DNA from: Leptofilum sp041748655
GTDB lineage: Bacteria; Chloroflexota; Anaerolineae; Promineifilales; Promineifilaceae
DNA: 64,000 bases
Direction: 5' to 3'
Assembly (NCBI GenBank): GCA_041748655.1
Contig: JBGTCV010000107.1
Location: 1-64,000 of the forward strand
Position numbers and translations under genes: made by a program
The notes under the pieces: model-generated
The model's database searches: none
The model's input: only the letters and a program-made list of their open reading frames with translations
Told to the model about the DNA's origin: nothing
Part shown: piece by piece, positions 1 through 8,083 of the stretch
How the letters are laid out: every line of letters starts with the position of its first letter
Position numbering within the stretch: the first letter of the stretch is position 1

Positions 1-157
1 AGCAACCACTACGCAAAATGTAGAAGATGGCGTTCAAGATTTCTCGAGGACAGACAGCCCTGCCACGGCCACCACGTTTTGCCGGTGGGATTAAAGGTTC
101 TATAATGAGCCACTGGGCATCCGTTAAATCTGTAGGGTAAGGTTTTCTTACGTTCAC
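1..157 (-). CDS. IS5-family transposase, N-terminal fragment (runs off the left edge)
   Basis: Reading the minus strand from a GTG at 157 gives about 52 codons open to the window edge. They include KPYPTDLTDAQW, IEPLIPPAKRGGRGR and REILNAIFYILRSG, the standard N-terminal region (DUF4096 type) of IS5-group DDE transposases. The catalytic DDE part lies outside the window. An in-frame TAG two codons upstream forces the start to be at or after 157. The gene is too short to appear as a full reading frame here but the match to the family is clear. Confidence 0.85.
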   Translation of the reverse strand, partial: MNVRKPYPTDLTDAQWLIIEPLIPPAKRGGRGRAVCPREILNAIFYILRSGC

Positions 158-222
158 AACCTACAAGGATGCCCAATTTTTCTCCTTTTGTTAAGTTTAC
201 ATAACTTTTAAAACACTTTCTG
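1..222 (-). mobile_element. IS5-like insertion sequence, one end only
   Basis: The transposase fragment is followed, towards higher coordinates, by about 65 A+T-rich non-coding bases that end where the TauE/SafE reading frame loses family similarity (after MGLNS). The outer end of the element is placed near 219-225. The other end and any target duplication lie beyond the left edge, so the terminal inverted repeat cannot be confirmed. Confidence 0.6.
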
Positions 223-934
223 AGTTCAGACCCATGATGACTACGGTGGTGGGGGTGCTGATCTTTTCGTTGATGCCAAAGGCCAGCGTCAGCACGATGA
301 AGGCGAGCATATCGATGCCGGAGCCAGTTTGGGCGGCAAAGGAGCCGCCCAGTACCCCAACAATGAAAAAGAGCGCTTGATACCGCCTGTCCCAGGCGGG
401 CAGCGTGCTGCGTGGCTCCCAGTTGATAAACCAGCGGGAAATAATCATCGCCATGCCGAAGGCGGTGGTGACAAAGGTGAACAGAATTTTAGGGTATGGG
501 CTGGGGATGGTGAACAGGTAGGTGCCAATGATTTGGCCAAAAATACCGCCAAAAGAGACCCAACCAATTACCTTGGGCAACGTTTTTACCCGCTGCACAT
601 AGATCATCACCCCGGCCATGGTCATGCCGACTGATTGAATCATCAGGCCAAAGGTGCGGGCATCGGTGGACGGAATTTGCAGCGCTTTGGTGAAAACGGG
701 GAAGGCAATGGCTGCGCCACCTTCAGCCGTTGCTCCGGCGACAAAGGAGCCTAAGGTCATGGTAAGAGAAACGGGCCAATATTCCTGGAACAGCTCCCAG
801 CGGTTGGCAATGAACATATAACTGAACCACGTTATGTAAATGATTGCCAGCAACGCAGGGTATAACCAGCGTCTATTAGGTAGGTTGACAGCAGTGGACG
901 ATTGCGGCTGGGTCGCTGGAACGTTGACCTTCAT
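197..934 (-). CDS. TauE/SafE family permease, C-terminus replaced by IS sequence
   Basis: A 245-residue polytopic membrane protein with about six or seven hydrophobic segments. The Gly-rich first helix pair (SFVAGATAEGGAAIAFPVF) and PTTVVIMGLNS are typical of TauE/SafE (DUF81) transporters, which export sulfite or organosulfonate anions. Family members usually continue for another 20-100 residues after the NS of the last motif; here the frame ends with SESVLKVM and a stop, apparently encoded by the neighbouring IS end. The start ATG has AGAGGTG upstream. The protein is therefore likely truncated and may be inactive. There is no ACGGCCGT site in the gene. Confidence 0.75.
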   Translation of the reverse strand: MKVNVPATQPQSSTAVNLPNRRWLYPALLAIIYITWFSYMFIANRWELFQEYWPVSLTMTLGSFVAGATAEGGAAIAFPVFTKALQIPSTDARTFGLMIQSVGMTMAGVMIYVQRVKTLPKVIGWVSFGGIFGQIIGTYLFTIPSPYPKILFTFVTTAFGMAMIISRWFINWEPRSTLPAWDRRYQALFFIVGVLGGSFAAQTGSGIDMLAFIVLTLAFGINEKISTPTTVVIMGLNSESVLKVM

Positions 935-1077
935 TGGGGAACACCTCTTTTTTGGTTGAAAAATTGTAAGAATTGCTGCTATGCTAAAGCACCGGGGAAG
1001 TGTAAAGAAGGCAACTTACAAAATTGCTTTCATGCCGTGCGGTGCGTCATCTGGTTGACTGACAAAACTGATTTAAC

Positions 1078-1135
1078 CGCGGAGAACGCGGAGAGCGCAG
1101 AGAAAAATGAAGGAGAAATCTCCGCGTTCTCCGCG
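1078..1135. repeat. Intergenic inverted repeat, cgcagag/cgcggag family
   Basis: Perfect 17-base arms at 1078-1094 and 1119-1135 (CGCGGAGAACGCGGAGA and its complement) with a 24-base loop, in the gap between the TauE and lipoprotein genes. No T-run follows on either strand, so it is not a standard terminator. Related words (cgcagag, cacagag) recur near 15.7, 46.1 and 50.5 kb. The rest of the 935-1210 gap shows no gene. Confidence 0.8.
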
Positions 1136-1210
1136 CCCTCTGCGGTAGAAATCTGAGGTTTGTCTGTCAATCAGGGTGCGGCGCTGTTTTTAGGACAAAG
1201 CTGGGGGGAT

Positions 1211-1702
1211 TTATTCGTTGTTGTTTTCGAACAGGGCGTTTTGGATGAGCCGCAGGGATTGTTGCAGCGGTTCGGGCATGTCTGGGGTGTTTTCCAGGGT
1301 GGTGACGGTGTGGAAGGCGCTGGTTTGCAGCGCCGTTATTTCATAGAGCAAGCGGTCGCAGCAGCTGTCTACTGGCAGGTAGCTGCTGTTTAGTTCGAAA
1401 AAGCCGACGGTTTCCAGGCTGTTGAGCAGCTGGCTGACGTCTTGAGCGGACAGTTGGGGATTGATGGGGGTGTTGGTTTCGATACGGCCGTCTACAAACA
1501 AAACCCACTCTTCATCCAGCCCGGCAATGCCGCCGGAGCGTTTGAAGATTACGGCCGTATTCGGGGCATAGCTGGCGGTGGGAACGGCCGTTGCGGTCGC
1601 TTCTACCTGTGTTTCTGGAGCGTGGGCTGTTTGTACCGAACAGCCAGCAAGCAAAAGTAAGATCAGGATTCCCACCAAGGTCAACGCTGCCTTTACACGC
1701 AT
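1211..1702 (-). CDS. Small secreted lipoprotein, unknown function
   Basis: 163 residues. The N-terminus is a lipoprotein signal (MRVKAALTLVGILILLLLAGC) with lipobox LAGC, followed by a Thr/Ala/Pro linker of about 25 residues as in other lipoproteins here. The mature part holds IVFKRSGGIAGLDEEW and LFVDGRI, a pattern of small Chloroflexota lipoproteins of unknown role, and a CC pair near the middle. It starts 25 bases after the stop-side of the holA gene region and points the same way, so it may be the last gene of that run. Function not recognised. Confidence 0.7.
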   Translation of the reverse strand: MRVKAALTLVGILILLLLAGCSVQTAHAPETQVEATATAVPTASYAPNTAVIFKRSGGIAGLDEEWVLFVDGRIETNTPINPQLSAQDVSQLLNSLETVGFFELNSSYLPVDSCCDRLLYEITALQTSAFHTVTTLENTPDMPEPLQQSLRLIQNALFENNNE

Positions 1703-1727
1703 GGTTCATCTCCACCAAAAAATATGA

Positions 1728-2684
1728 CTATGTCGGTACCGTTAGGGCCGCCACCAATAAATTCAGGGCAGTGACCATATCATTTCGCCCTGTCTTGACG
1801 CCGACATCAATTTCTAAAAGGTGAAAATAGATTTGCTCCAGCTGCGGCAGGCTGAACCCCTGGCACTGCTGGTACAGCTTGCCCACCACAAACCCGTGCA
1901 TCTTCAGTTCTTGGCCGATGGTTTGCGGCCGTTTTCCTTCGTCGGCCAGCTCTTTGACCTGAATTAGCAGGCGGAATTGGCGAATAAACATAGAAAACAG
2001 GTAAAAAGGATCGGCTCCTTCCACAAACTTTTCTTGCAGCAGTTGGGACGCTTTTTTGCTGTTCCGGTTGCCCAGGGCATCCACCAGATCAAAAATGCTG
2101 GCTTCGGCAGCGTACGGACTGAGCCGCTTTACTTGCTCCGACTGAATCTCTTCGCCGTTGCAGTAGAGCAGCAGCTTTTCAATTTCGCGGCTGAGAATTT
2201 CCATCTGGCTGCCGATGTTGGCGGCGAGCATATGGGTAGCCTGGGGGTTGATACGGCCGTTTCCCTCCTCCACCTGCTGCTTGATCCATCGCTCCAAGGC
2301 TGGCCCTTCTGGTTTGCTAAACTGCTTCACGTAGCCCGTTTTTTCGCTTTCAGCCAGCTTTACCAGTGGATCGCTGGCTTTGAGCGGTTGTGATTCCAAA
2401 AAGAGCAGCCGGGTCGTCTCCGGCAAATTGGGCAGATACGCCAGCAGCTGCTTCTGGTACACTTTGTCCAGCTTGCCGCTGAGCAGATCGCGCACGATGA
2501 CCAGCCGCACTTTGGCCAAAAACGGCATGGCGCTGGTCGCCTGCTGAAGCTGGGAAAAAGTAACGTTGCCCTCCAGCCGGGTGGTGTTCAAATCCAGCAT
2601 AGCCGGATCGCCCAGCTTGCCCAGAAGCTGGGATACCGTTTGCTGCTGCGCGTGGCTGTCATCGCCGTGGAAGATGTAGAACAT
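1728..2684 (-). CDS. holA: DNA polymerase III subunit delta
   Basis: 318 residues, the normal length for HolA, the clamp-loader subunit that opens the beta clamp. It begins MFYIFHGDDSHAQQQ (the degenerate AAA+ N-terminal domain with FxGxD) and ends with the helical domain (LLIQVKELADEGKRP, LLEIDVGVKTGRND, then MVTALNLLVAALT) typical of the family. As usual for delta, no intact Walker A motif is present. It sits in a minus-strand run with a lipoprotein gene downstream and a DUF6391-like gene upstream. Identification is by N- and C-terminal motifs and length. Confidence 0.9.
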   Translation of the reverse strand: MFYIFHGDDSHAQQQTVSQLLGKLGDPAMLDLNTTRLEGNVTFSQLQQATSAMPFLAKVRLVIVRDLLSGKLDKVYQKQLLAYLPNLPETTRLLFLESQPLKASDPLVKLAESEKTGYVKQFSKPEGPALERWIKQQVEEGNGRINPQATHMLAANIGSQMEILSREIEKLLLYCNGEEIQSEQVKRLSPYAAEASIFDLVDALGNRNSKKASQLLQEKFVEGADPFYLFSMFIRQFRLLIQVKELADEGKRPQTIGQELKMHGFVVGKLYQQCQGFSLPQLEQIYFHLLEIDVGVKTGRNDMVTALNLLVAALTVPT

Positions 2685-2697
2685 GGTTGGGAGTTTG

Positions 2698-2757
2698 CAC
2701 CCTCACCCCAGCCAGTTCCCTCCCCCTACGAGGGGGAGGGTTAGGGTGGGGGTTAAT
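2698..2757. repeat. G-rich/C-rich intergenic repeat, copy 1
   Basis: The gap holds CCTCACCCCAGCC, then CCCTCCCCCTACGAGGGGGAGGG and TTAGGGTGGGGG. The same unit with small changes is at 18542-18600 and 33728-33812. The central CCCTCCCCC/GGGGGAGGG arms can form a hairpin. The end of the repeat overlaps the last codons of the downstream-facing DUF6391 gene. Confidence 0.85.
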
Positions 2758-3325
2758 TTACCGTCGTAATCCGGTACGATTTTGCGTTCATCTGGCTGCC
2801 GCCGGTGAGCAGCAGCTGGAACAGCCGGGTGACGGGGGAGGGCTGCACGGGGCGTACGCTGTGCAGCTGCATCTCCTGTAGATCGCCCTCTACGGTGTAT
2901 TGGGCCTGCAAATGCACCCCAACCGGCTTGGAAATGATGAGCGAAATGACAACGGCGAGAACGGCCGTTGGCAGGGCATTCAACAACACCGATAAATTCA
3001 TGTTGGGCTGCTTTTGGCGGCGCTGCTCAATGGCGAAGGTGGCCTGGGCTGTCAGGGCAGCCATCGTGGCCGTGGTCAGCAGGACGGTGCCGCAGTTGGG
3101 ATGTACCGCCAGGTGATGCTCACCCTTTTTCATGCGGCTGAACGCTTCTTCTACCGCATCCGCCACGGCATCTTCGGAGATGTCGCCGTAGATGTTCAGG
3201 CTGAACCCTTTATGGTTGGAGTTCCCCTGGGCGCTAAAATTTTTGTGCTTTTCGCTGAGCACGTGAATGGTGGCGTGTTCTAAACCGTGATTGCGACGAA
3301 CGCGGCTGATGAGTTGAGTAAGCAT
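2753..3325 (-). CDS. DUF6391-like protein
   Basis: About 190 residues from ATG 3325, which has GGAGG seven bases upstream; a longer start at 3352 lacks such a site. The N-terminal half has RRNHGLEHATIHVLSE, HLAVHPNCGT and a middle hydrophobic stretch, then a membrane segment (LLNALPTAVLAVVISLIIS). This pattern matches DUF6391, known from cyanobacteria and Chloroflexota, with no defined function. His and Cys residues in the conserved motifs could bind metal (inference). The C-terminal tail is Arg/Ser-rich and its stop lies in the G-rich repeat. Confidence 0.6.
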   Translation of the reverse strand: MLTQLISRVRRNHGLEHATIHVLSEKHKNFSAQGNSNHKGFSLNIYGDISEDAVADAVEEAFSRMKKGEHHLAVHPNCGTVLLTTATMAALTAQATFAIEQRRQKQPNMNLSVLLNALPTAVLAVVISLIISKPVGVHLQAQYTVEGDLQEMQLHSVRPVQPSPVTRLFQLLLTGGSQMNAKSYRITTVN

Positions 3326-3376
3326 AAAGCCTCCAGTTGGCGAGAGATACAATTTCTAACGATGAAACCTACTGTG

Positions 3377-3396
3377 TCACTCCCGCGAAGGCGGGA
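3377..3396. repeat. Short perfect hairpin between murE and DUF6391 genes
   Basis: ACTCCCGC-GAAG-GCGGGAGT: 8-base arms and a 4-base loop. It is followed by gagccgattgtttggcaacctgcc, words that recur rearranged at 60071-60110. No T-run, so it is classed as a dispersed repeat and not a terminator. Confidence 0.7.
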
Positions 3397-3475
3397 GTCC
3401 AGGAGCCGATTGTTTGGCAACCTGCCATAAAGAGATCATAACTCTATATCATTTCATTGGGTTAATCCTAAAGCG

Positions 3476-5137
3476 TCAATCGGAAATCGTCAATGCAAAA
3501 TTGGGATCGTAGGTTGGTAAGCCCAGATTGGGCATCGGCTGGCCCGCCAAAAAGGCGTCCAGGGCGGCTTCGGTGGCGTCGATGTCGTCCCAGGGGTACT
3601 CGGTGGTGATGAAGCACATCGACTGCTCGTGCCCTTTGCCAGCTACCAGCACAAAATCTTCCGGGCGGGTCAGGCACAGGGCAAAGTAGATCGCCTGCCC
3701 TCGGTCGGGGATGCGCCAGAACGTTTGGCCCTCTACGCCTCCCTGGCTCAGGCAACCGACCGCCATGGCGGCTAAAATGTCGTCCAGCGATTCGGTGCGC
3801 GGGTCCTCGGCGGTGAGGATGGTCTGTTCGGCCAGTTGGGTGGAGATTTCGGCCATCATGCGCCGCTTTTCCGGGTCACGCTTGCCTGCACTGCCGAAGA
3901 TGGTGATGATACGGCCGTTCTTTCCCATCTGCTCCAAAATCCCCCGCGCCGCCTGGATTGCCTTCTCCAAACCATCGGGCGTGTGGGCAAAGTCCACATG
4001 CACAATAAATTCCTGCCCGCGCTGAATCTGGTGCATTCGGCCGTGAATCTGCCCCACGGCTTGCAGCCCGGCTTTGATGGTTTCTGGCGGGATGTTGAGC
4101 GCCAGGCCGGCCCCGGCAGCGGCCAAAATGTTGGCCACGTTAAAAATGCCCAGCAGCGGCGAGCGTATGGGCAGTTGATAGCCGTCTACATGCAGGGTGA
4201 AGCTGGAGCCTGCCGGGTAGGTTACCAAATCGGTGACGTGCAGGTCGGCGGCGGGGTTGTGCAGGCTGTAGCTGATCTGGCGCGGCGCGGGAATGGCGGC
4301 TAATCGTTGGTAGGCGCTGTCGTCTTGGTTGAGAACGGCCGTTTTCACCACAGATTCCGGTTTGTGCTGGGTGGGGTCCTGCGCCGCCACGCTGCGGAAC
4401 AAGCGCTCCTTGGCCTGGGCATACGCCTCGAAGCTGCCGTGGTAATCCAGATGTTCGTGGGTGATGTTGGTGATGACGGCCACGTCAAATTCTACGCCGG
4501 TAACGCGATGCTGGGCCAATCCGTGCGAGGTGGTTTCCAAAATGCAGTGGGACATGCCCGCATCCACCATCTGGCGCAGGTAGCGCTGCACCACCGGCGC
4601 TTCCGGCGTGCTGACGTGCAGCTCCAACGCTTCTTCATGGTCGCCAATCATCGCCTTGAGGGTGCTGATCATGCCCGTCTGGCAGCCAGCGGCGTGTAAA
4701 ATGCCGCGAATCAGGTCTACCGTGCTGGTTTTGCCGTTGGTGCCCGTGACGCCAATCATGATGAGCTGCTGGCTGGGGAAGCCGTACCACGTCGCTGACA
4801 GCCAGGCCAGCGTCTCGGCGGTGTCGGGCACCTGCCAGTAAACGACGTTTCCCGGCACGGTGAGGCCCAGTTCGGCTGGCGATTTTTCCGCCAGGATGAA
4901 GGTGGCCCCCAGTTCGATTGCCTTGCCAATCCAGGGATGGCCGTCGCTGCCAGTGCGCAGGCGGGCGACAAAGCTGCTGCCGGGCGTCACTTCGCTCGTT
5001 TTTTCGGTAAACATGGGGATGGTGACGTCTGGCCCGTGGTAGGGTGGGGGTTGCAGGTGGGGGGTGTTGGTTACGGCCGTTTGCCAGTCGGCCAGCAGTT
5101 GTTTGATGGATTGGGTTTCGGACTGGTTACTTTTCAC
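3476..5137 (-). CDS. murE: UDP-N-acetylmuramoyl-tripeptide synthetase, MurE family
   Basis: 553 residues. It adds the third amino acid to UDP-MurNAc-L-Ala-D-Glu in peptidoglycan synthesis. Visible landmarks: ATP loop GVTGTNGKTSTVD (about residue 128), ITNITHEHLDYHGS, the carbamylated-Lys region YAQAKERLF, IHGRMHQI, and GKGHEQ near the end. The stretch that reads DNPR in diaminopimelate-adding enzymes is EDPR here (AEDPRTES), so the amino acid added cannot be assigned from sequence. The last 30 residues extend past the usual end. It stands apart from other mur genes, next to a DUF711 gene. Confidence 0.88.
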   Translation of the reverse strand: MKSNQSETQSIKQLLADWQTAVTNTPHLQPPPYHGPDVTIPMFTEKTSEVTPGSSFVARLRTGSDGHPWIGKAIELGATFILAEKSPAELGLTVPGNVVYWQVPDTAETLAWLSATWYGFPSQQLIMIGVTGTNGKTSTVDLIRGILHAAGCQTGMISTLKAMIGDHEEALELHVSTPEAPVVQRYLRQMVDAGMSHCILETTSHGLAQHRVTGVEFDVAVITNITHEHLDYHGSFEAYAQAKERLFRSVAAQDPTQHKPESVVKTAVLNQDDSAYQRLAAIPAPRQISYSLHNPAADLHVTDLVTYPAGSSFTLHVDGYQLPIRSPLLGIFNVANILAAAGAGLALNIPPETIKAGLQAVGQIHGRMHQIQRGQEFIVHVDFAHTPDGLEKAIQAARGILEQMGKNGRIITIFGSAGKRDPEKRRMMAEISTQLAEQTILTAEDPRTESLDDILAAMAVGCLSQGGVEGQTFWRIPDRGQAIYFALCLTRPEDFVLVAGKGHEQSMCFITTEYPWDDIDATEAALDAFLAGQPMPNLGLPTYDPNFALTISD

Positions 5138-5252
5138 TTCTCACTTTTCACTTTTGAAGAGGGGCGAGGCGGTTGGAGGGAAAGGTTTTGCGTTTTGATT
5201 CACATCAGACCAATCGCCTCGCCCCTACGTTTCACGTTTCACTTTTCACTGA
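5133..5252. repeat. Repeat block with ttttcactt words and a flanking inverted repeat
   Basis: The gap between murE and the DUF711 gene is filled with repeats: (t)tttcacttctcacttttcactt at about 5135-5155 and cgtttcacgtttcactttt at 5228-5247. Between them lies an inverted pair, GGGGCGAGGCG near 5161 and CGCCTCGCCCC near 5215. Both gene ends run into the block. No gene or terminator T-run seen. Confidence 0.75.
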
Positions 5253-6443
5253 ATTGATGGCCAACCGTGTCTCCTGCGCCATCAAACCGTCTACGCCAGA
5301 ACCGGCAATGTCCATCACCCGGCTGTCGGCGAAGTAGGGGAAGTCGAAGGTGACGGGGTCGCCTGCGGCCAGACCGGGCAGGGGCATGAGGCGGGCGGTG
5401 AGCGGTTTGTTGAGGCGGCTGGCCAACATGGCGACATCGAGGAGAACGGCCGTAACCGCCCCCTCGCTCACATCCCCCGGCAGCGGAATGGTATCCAGCC
5501 CTACGCCGCAAACGGCGCTGTAGCTGAGCAAATCCTGCACGGTCAGCACCCCCTCGGCGGCGCGGCGGGCCAGGATGGAATCTTCCAGCACGGGCAGCAT
5601 GAGGCCAGAGAAGCCGCAGGTGGGGAAGCTGGCGCGGGCAATTGCTTCGGTGACAAAACCGGCGGCAAACAGGCTGCCTGCGCTGCCCAGGTAGGGCAAG
5701 CCCAACGCTTCCAGCGCCCCGCCCAGGCTTTTGTCGCCGCTGGGGAAGGGGGCCAGGGAAAAGTCGATGCCGCTGAACGGAATCTGGTGCGCCGTGGCGA
5801 TCTCTTCGGCGGCAAGGCTGAGGCGGAAAGCGGCCGTTTCGATGGCATCTACCAAATTTTGCCGCGCTTCAGCCAATGAGCTGGCGGCCTGAATCGCTTG
5901 CAGGGCCAGGTCGGCCGATTCCACGGCGATGGCAAAGTGGGCCGGGCCGCCCTGGTGGTACGCCACCGGGAAAAACGGCGAGCCGGGCGGGCAGTTGGCC
6001 AGGGCGGCGAGGTAGAGATTGCCAAACCCGTTGCCAAAGTTTTTGGGCAAAATTTGGCTGACGGTTTTGATAAGAGTGGCGGCTTGCTGGCAGCGGCCGA
6101 TGTCGATCTGTCGCTGGGTGTCGGCGATTTCCACGCTGGCAAACAGCACGTCGGTGGCGGCGAGCAGGGCGGGAATCTGGTCGATCCAGCGGGCGTCGTG
6201 GCGCAGTAGTACCGGGCCGAGGCTGATATAGTTGGCTCCGGCGGCTTGCCATTGTTGGGCCAATTGCTGGGCGTGTGGCTGGATTGGTGCATCTTCTGGC
6301 CACCAATCCGGGAAGGGGGAGGTGGCCAGGCGGGTAGATTGCAGCGGATAGGGGAAGGCGTGGTGAACGGCCGTAAAAAACCGCGCCATTTCCTCAGTGG
6401 CAAAGTCAGGTTCGCAAAACAGGGTAACAGAACGAATATCCAT
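5232..6443 (-). CDS. DUF711 family protein
   Basis: 403 residues, normal for DUF711 (PF05167), a family of predicted cytosolic enzymes related in fold to anaerobic ribonucleotide reductase/pyruvate formate-lyase-type barrels but without assigned reaction. Recognised from MDIRSVTLFCEP at the start, SLGGALEALGLPYLGSAGS, CGFSGLMLPVLEDS, and YSAVCGVGLDTIPLPGD. It lies upstream of murE on the same strand, 95 bases away, with a repeat in between. No functional link to murE is known to me. Confidence 0.85.
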   Translation of the reverse strand: MDIRSVTLFCEPDFATEEMARFFTAVHHAFPYPLQSTRLATSPFPDWWPEDAPIQPHAQQLAQQWQAAGANYISLGPVLLRHDARWIDQIPALLAATDVLFASVEIADTQRQIDIGRCQQAATLIKTVSQILPKNFGNGFGNLYLAALANCPPGSPFFPVAYHQGGPAHFAIAVESADLALQAIQAASSLAEARQNLVDAIETAAFRLSLAAEEIATAHQIPFSGIDFSLAPFPSGDKSLGGALEALGLPYLGSAGSLFAAGFVTEAIARASFPTCGFSGLMLPVLEDSILARRAAEGVLTVQDLLSYSAVCGVGLDTIPLPGDVSEGAVTAVLLDVAMLASRLNKPLTARLMPLPGLAAGDPVTFDFPYFADSRVMDIAGSGVDGLMAQETRLAINSVKSET

Positions 6444-6558
6444 GCCGCCCTATTGTAGCCTAATTTGACAGATGACATGAATCACCGCTAGAATCCGCTA
6501 CCCAACGACTGCCCATGATGGGCAATCGACTGACCGTAACGTAAATTGGAATAAAATC

Positions 6559-7188
6559 ATGAGTATGCCTGTTGAATCAGATGAACCACCGGACGAAAAA
6601 TTAGACGAACAGCCCCCAGAAGCTGAGTTAGAAGCTGCGTTACCTGAACCGACACCCGTGGAACCAGGCGACGACATTGCCCCAGACATACGCTCTGCTG
6701 AACCTGAGCCAGAGGAAGCTGAGGTGGAGTTAGTTGCTGAACCGACTGCCAAAGGGAACAAACTTTCTTTTTTCCAGCTGGAGGAAGAGGAGTTGGAAGA
6801 ACAAGCACCGCCTCGGATTCCGAAAAAGCAGCAGCGGCAGGTGAATCGGCTGCCGCGAAAAAACCAGCCAATGCTTCGGTCGGTTACGGCTCGTTTTGCG
6901 GCGTGTGGCCGATGTAGTTATTTTTGGGCGGGGTATCGGGTTATTTTTGGGATGGAGGAGTTGGAAACGGCCGTTGCCAACAGCAAATCTGGCTGGCTGG
7001 AACTAATTTGGAATGAGCAAATGCCTGAACTGCTCCATAAATCTTATGGTTCTCGGTTCGACATTTCCCATGTCCATTACGAAGGGTGCTGTCAGGAGTG
7101 CCGCCGCCATTTTGTTTACCAGACAGCAGAAAAAGAAGATGAAGCGGATGCGTTTCGCATCGAAATTTCTCCCCGAATAGCAAATTAA
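6559..7188 (+). CDS. Acidic protein with zinc-ribbon-like cysteines, unknown function
   Basis: 209 residues. Residues 1-75 are Glu/Asp/Pro-rich (PPDEKLDEQPPEAELE) and likely disordered; residues 80-105 turn strongly basic (RIPKKQQRQVNRLPRKN). The C-terminal half has CGRCSYFW and, about 60 residues later, GCCQECRRHF, which could form a four-Cys zinc site. It is divergent from the DUF711 gene and converges with the SpoU methylase gene. Not recognised as a known family. The charge pattern is also seen in proteins bound to nucleic acid, but that is only a guess. Confidence 0.6.
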   Translation: MSMPVESDEPPDEKLDEQPPEAELEAALPEPTPVEPGDDIAPDIRSAEPEPEEAEVELVAEPTAKGNKLSFFQLEEEELEEQAPPRIPKKQQRQVNRLPRKNQPMLRSVTARFAACGRCSYFWAGYRVIFGMEELETAVANSKSGWLELIWNEQMPELLHKSYGSRFDISHVHYEGCCQECRRHFVYQTAEKEDEADAFRIEISPRIAN

Positions 7189-7225
7189 ACAGCCGATTTT
7201 GTGGCGAAAATAGTAATCCGCCCGA

Positions 7226-8017
7226 TTATTTGCCGCTTTCTGCTCTTTGGCGCACGGCTTCAAAGAGGATAATGCCTGCCGCCATGGCCGCATTCAGGGA
7301 TTCGGTGGCCGCGTGCATGGGGATAGTGATGCTGCCGGTGGCCAGCTGCCTGGCAGCCTCGCTGGCCCCTGTGGCTTCGCTGCCAATGATGAGCGCGGAC
7401 GGTGGCTGCCAGTTAACGGCCGTATACGCCCGTTCTGCCTGTATCGTTGCCACCCAAACATGCATCCTCTGGACGGTTTGGGCAATCTCGTCCCACCTTT
7501 GGCTGTGTACCGGCAGCCGCAAATGGGCGCCCATGCTGCCCCGCACTACCTTGGGATTGTACAAATCAACACAGCCTGGCCCTAGCAGCACGCCATCGGC
7601 CCCGGCGGCTGCGGCGGTGCGCAACATGGTGCCCAGGTTGCCCGGCGTGCTGATCTCGTCGAGTACCAGCAGCAAGGATGGCGTGGCGGGCAGCGGTTTC
7701 GTCTGCATGGGAATGACGGCCAGGACGCCAGCGGGGGTGCTGGTATCGCTCATCGCCTGCATGACTTCTTCGGAGGTGAGCAGTGGGGTAGATTGTGTCA
7801 GGCTGTTGAGTTGTTGTAGAATGTGGGCATGGTGAACGGCCGTTTCCAGCCACCGTTCTGTGTAGAAAAGCAGCGTCAGGGGACGCTCCATCCCGATCAA
7901 CTCTGCCAACCAGCGGGTCCCTTCCACCACATACTGCTTTTCCTGGCTGCGAAAACGGCGGTCTGATTGCAGCCGCCGCACGTATTTCACTTTGGCATTT
8001 GTTAAGCTGGTAATCAT
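7226..8017 (-). CDS. TrmH/SpoU-family RNA 2'-O-methyltransferase
   Basis: 263 residues. The N-terminal SpoU substrate-binding domain begins ITSLTNAKVKYVRRLQSDRRFR and has YVVEGTRWLAEL. The SPOUT knot motifs follow: LDEISTPGNLGTMLRTAAAAG, GPGCVDLYNPKVVRGSMGAHLRLP, LIIGSEATG, and TIPMHAATESLNAAMAAGI (catalytic Asn in the SLN turn). This is the rRNA-methylase type (TrmH/RlmB/TsnR-like); the target nucleoside cannot be told from sequence. Family members include thiostrepton and avilamycin resistance methylases, but close housekeeping paralogues are more common. Confidence 0.88.
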   Translation of the reverse strand: MITSLTNAKVKYVRRLQSDRRFRSQEKQYVVEGTRWLAELIGMERPLTLLFYTERWLETAVHHAHILQQLNSLTQSTPLLTSEEVMQAMSDTSTPAGVLAVIPMQTKPLPATPSLLLVLDEISTPGNLGTMLRTAAAAGADGVLLGPGCVDLYNPKVVRGSMGAHLRLPVHSQRWDEIAQTVQRMHVWVATIQAERAYTAVNWQPPSALIIGSEATGASEAARQLATGSITIPMHAATESLNAAMAAGIILFEAVRQRAESGK

Positions 8018-8083
8018 CTTCTCATTGTATCTTTTTTGGTCAATCAGGGTTAACTCAACATATATGGATATGGAGGCAGTAAA

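Noticed and set aside
5849..6478. 209-codon frame overlapping the DUF711 gene
   Set aside because: Pro/Ser/Arg-rich shadow of DUF711 in another frame.
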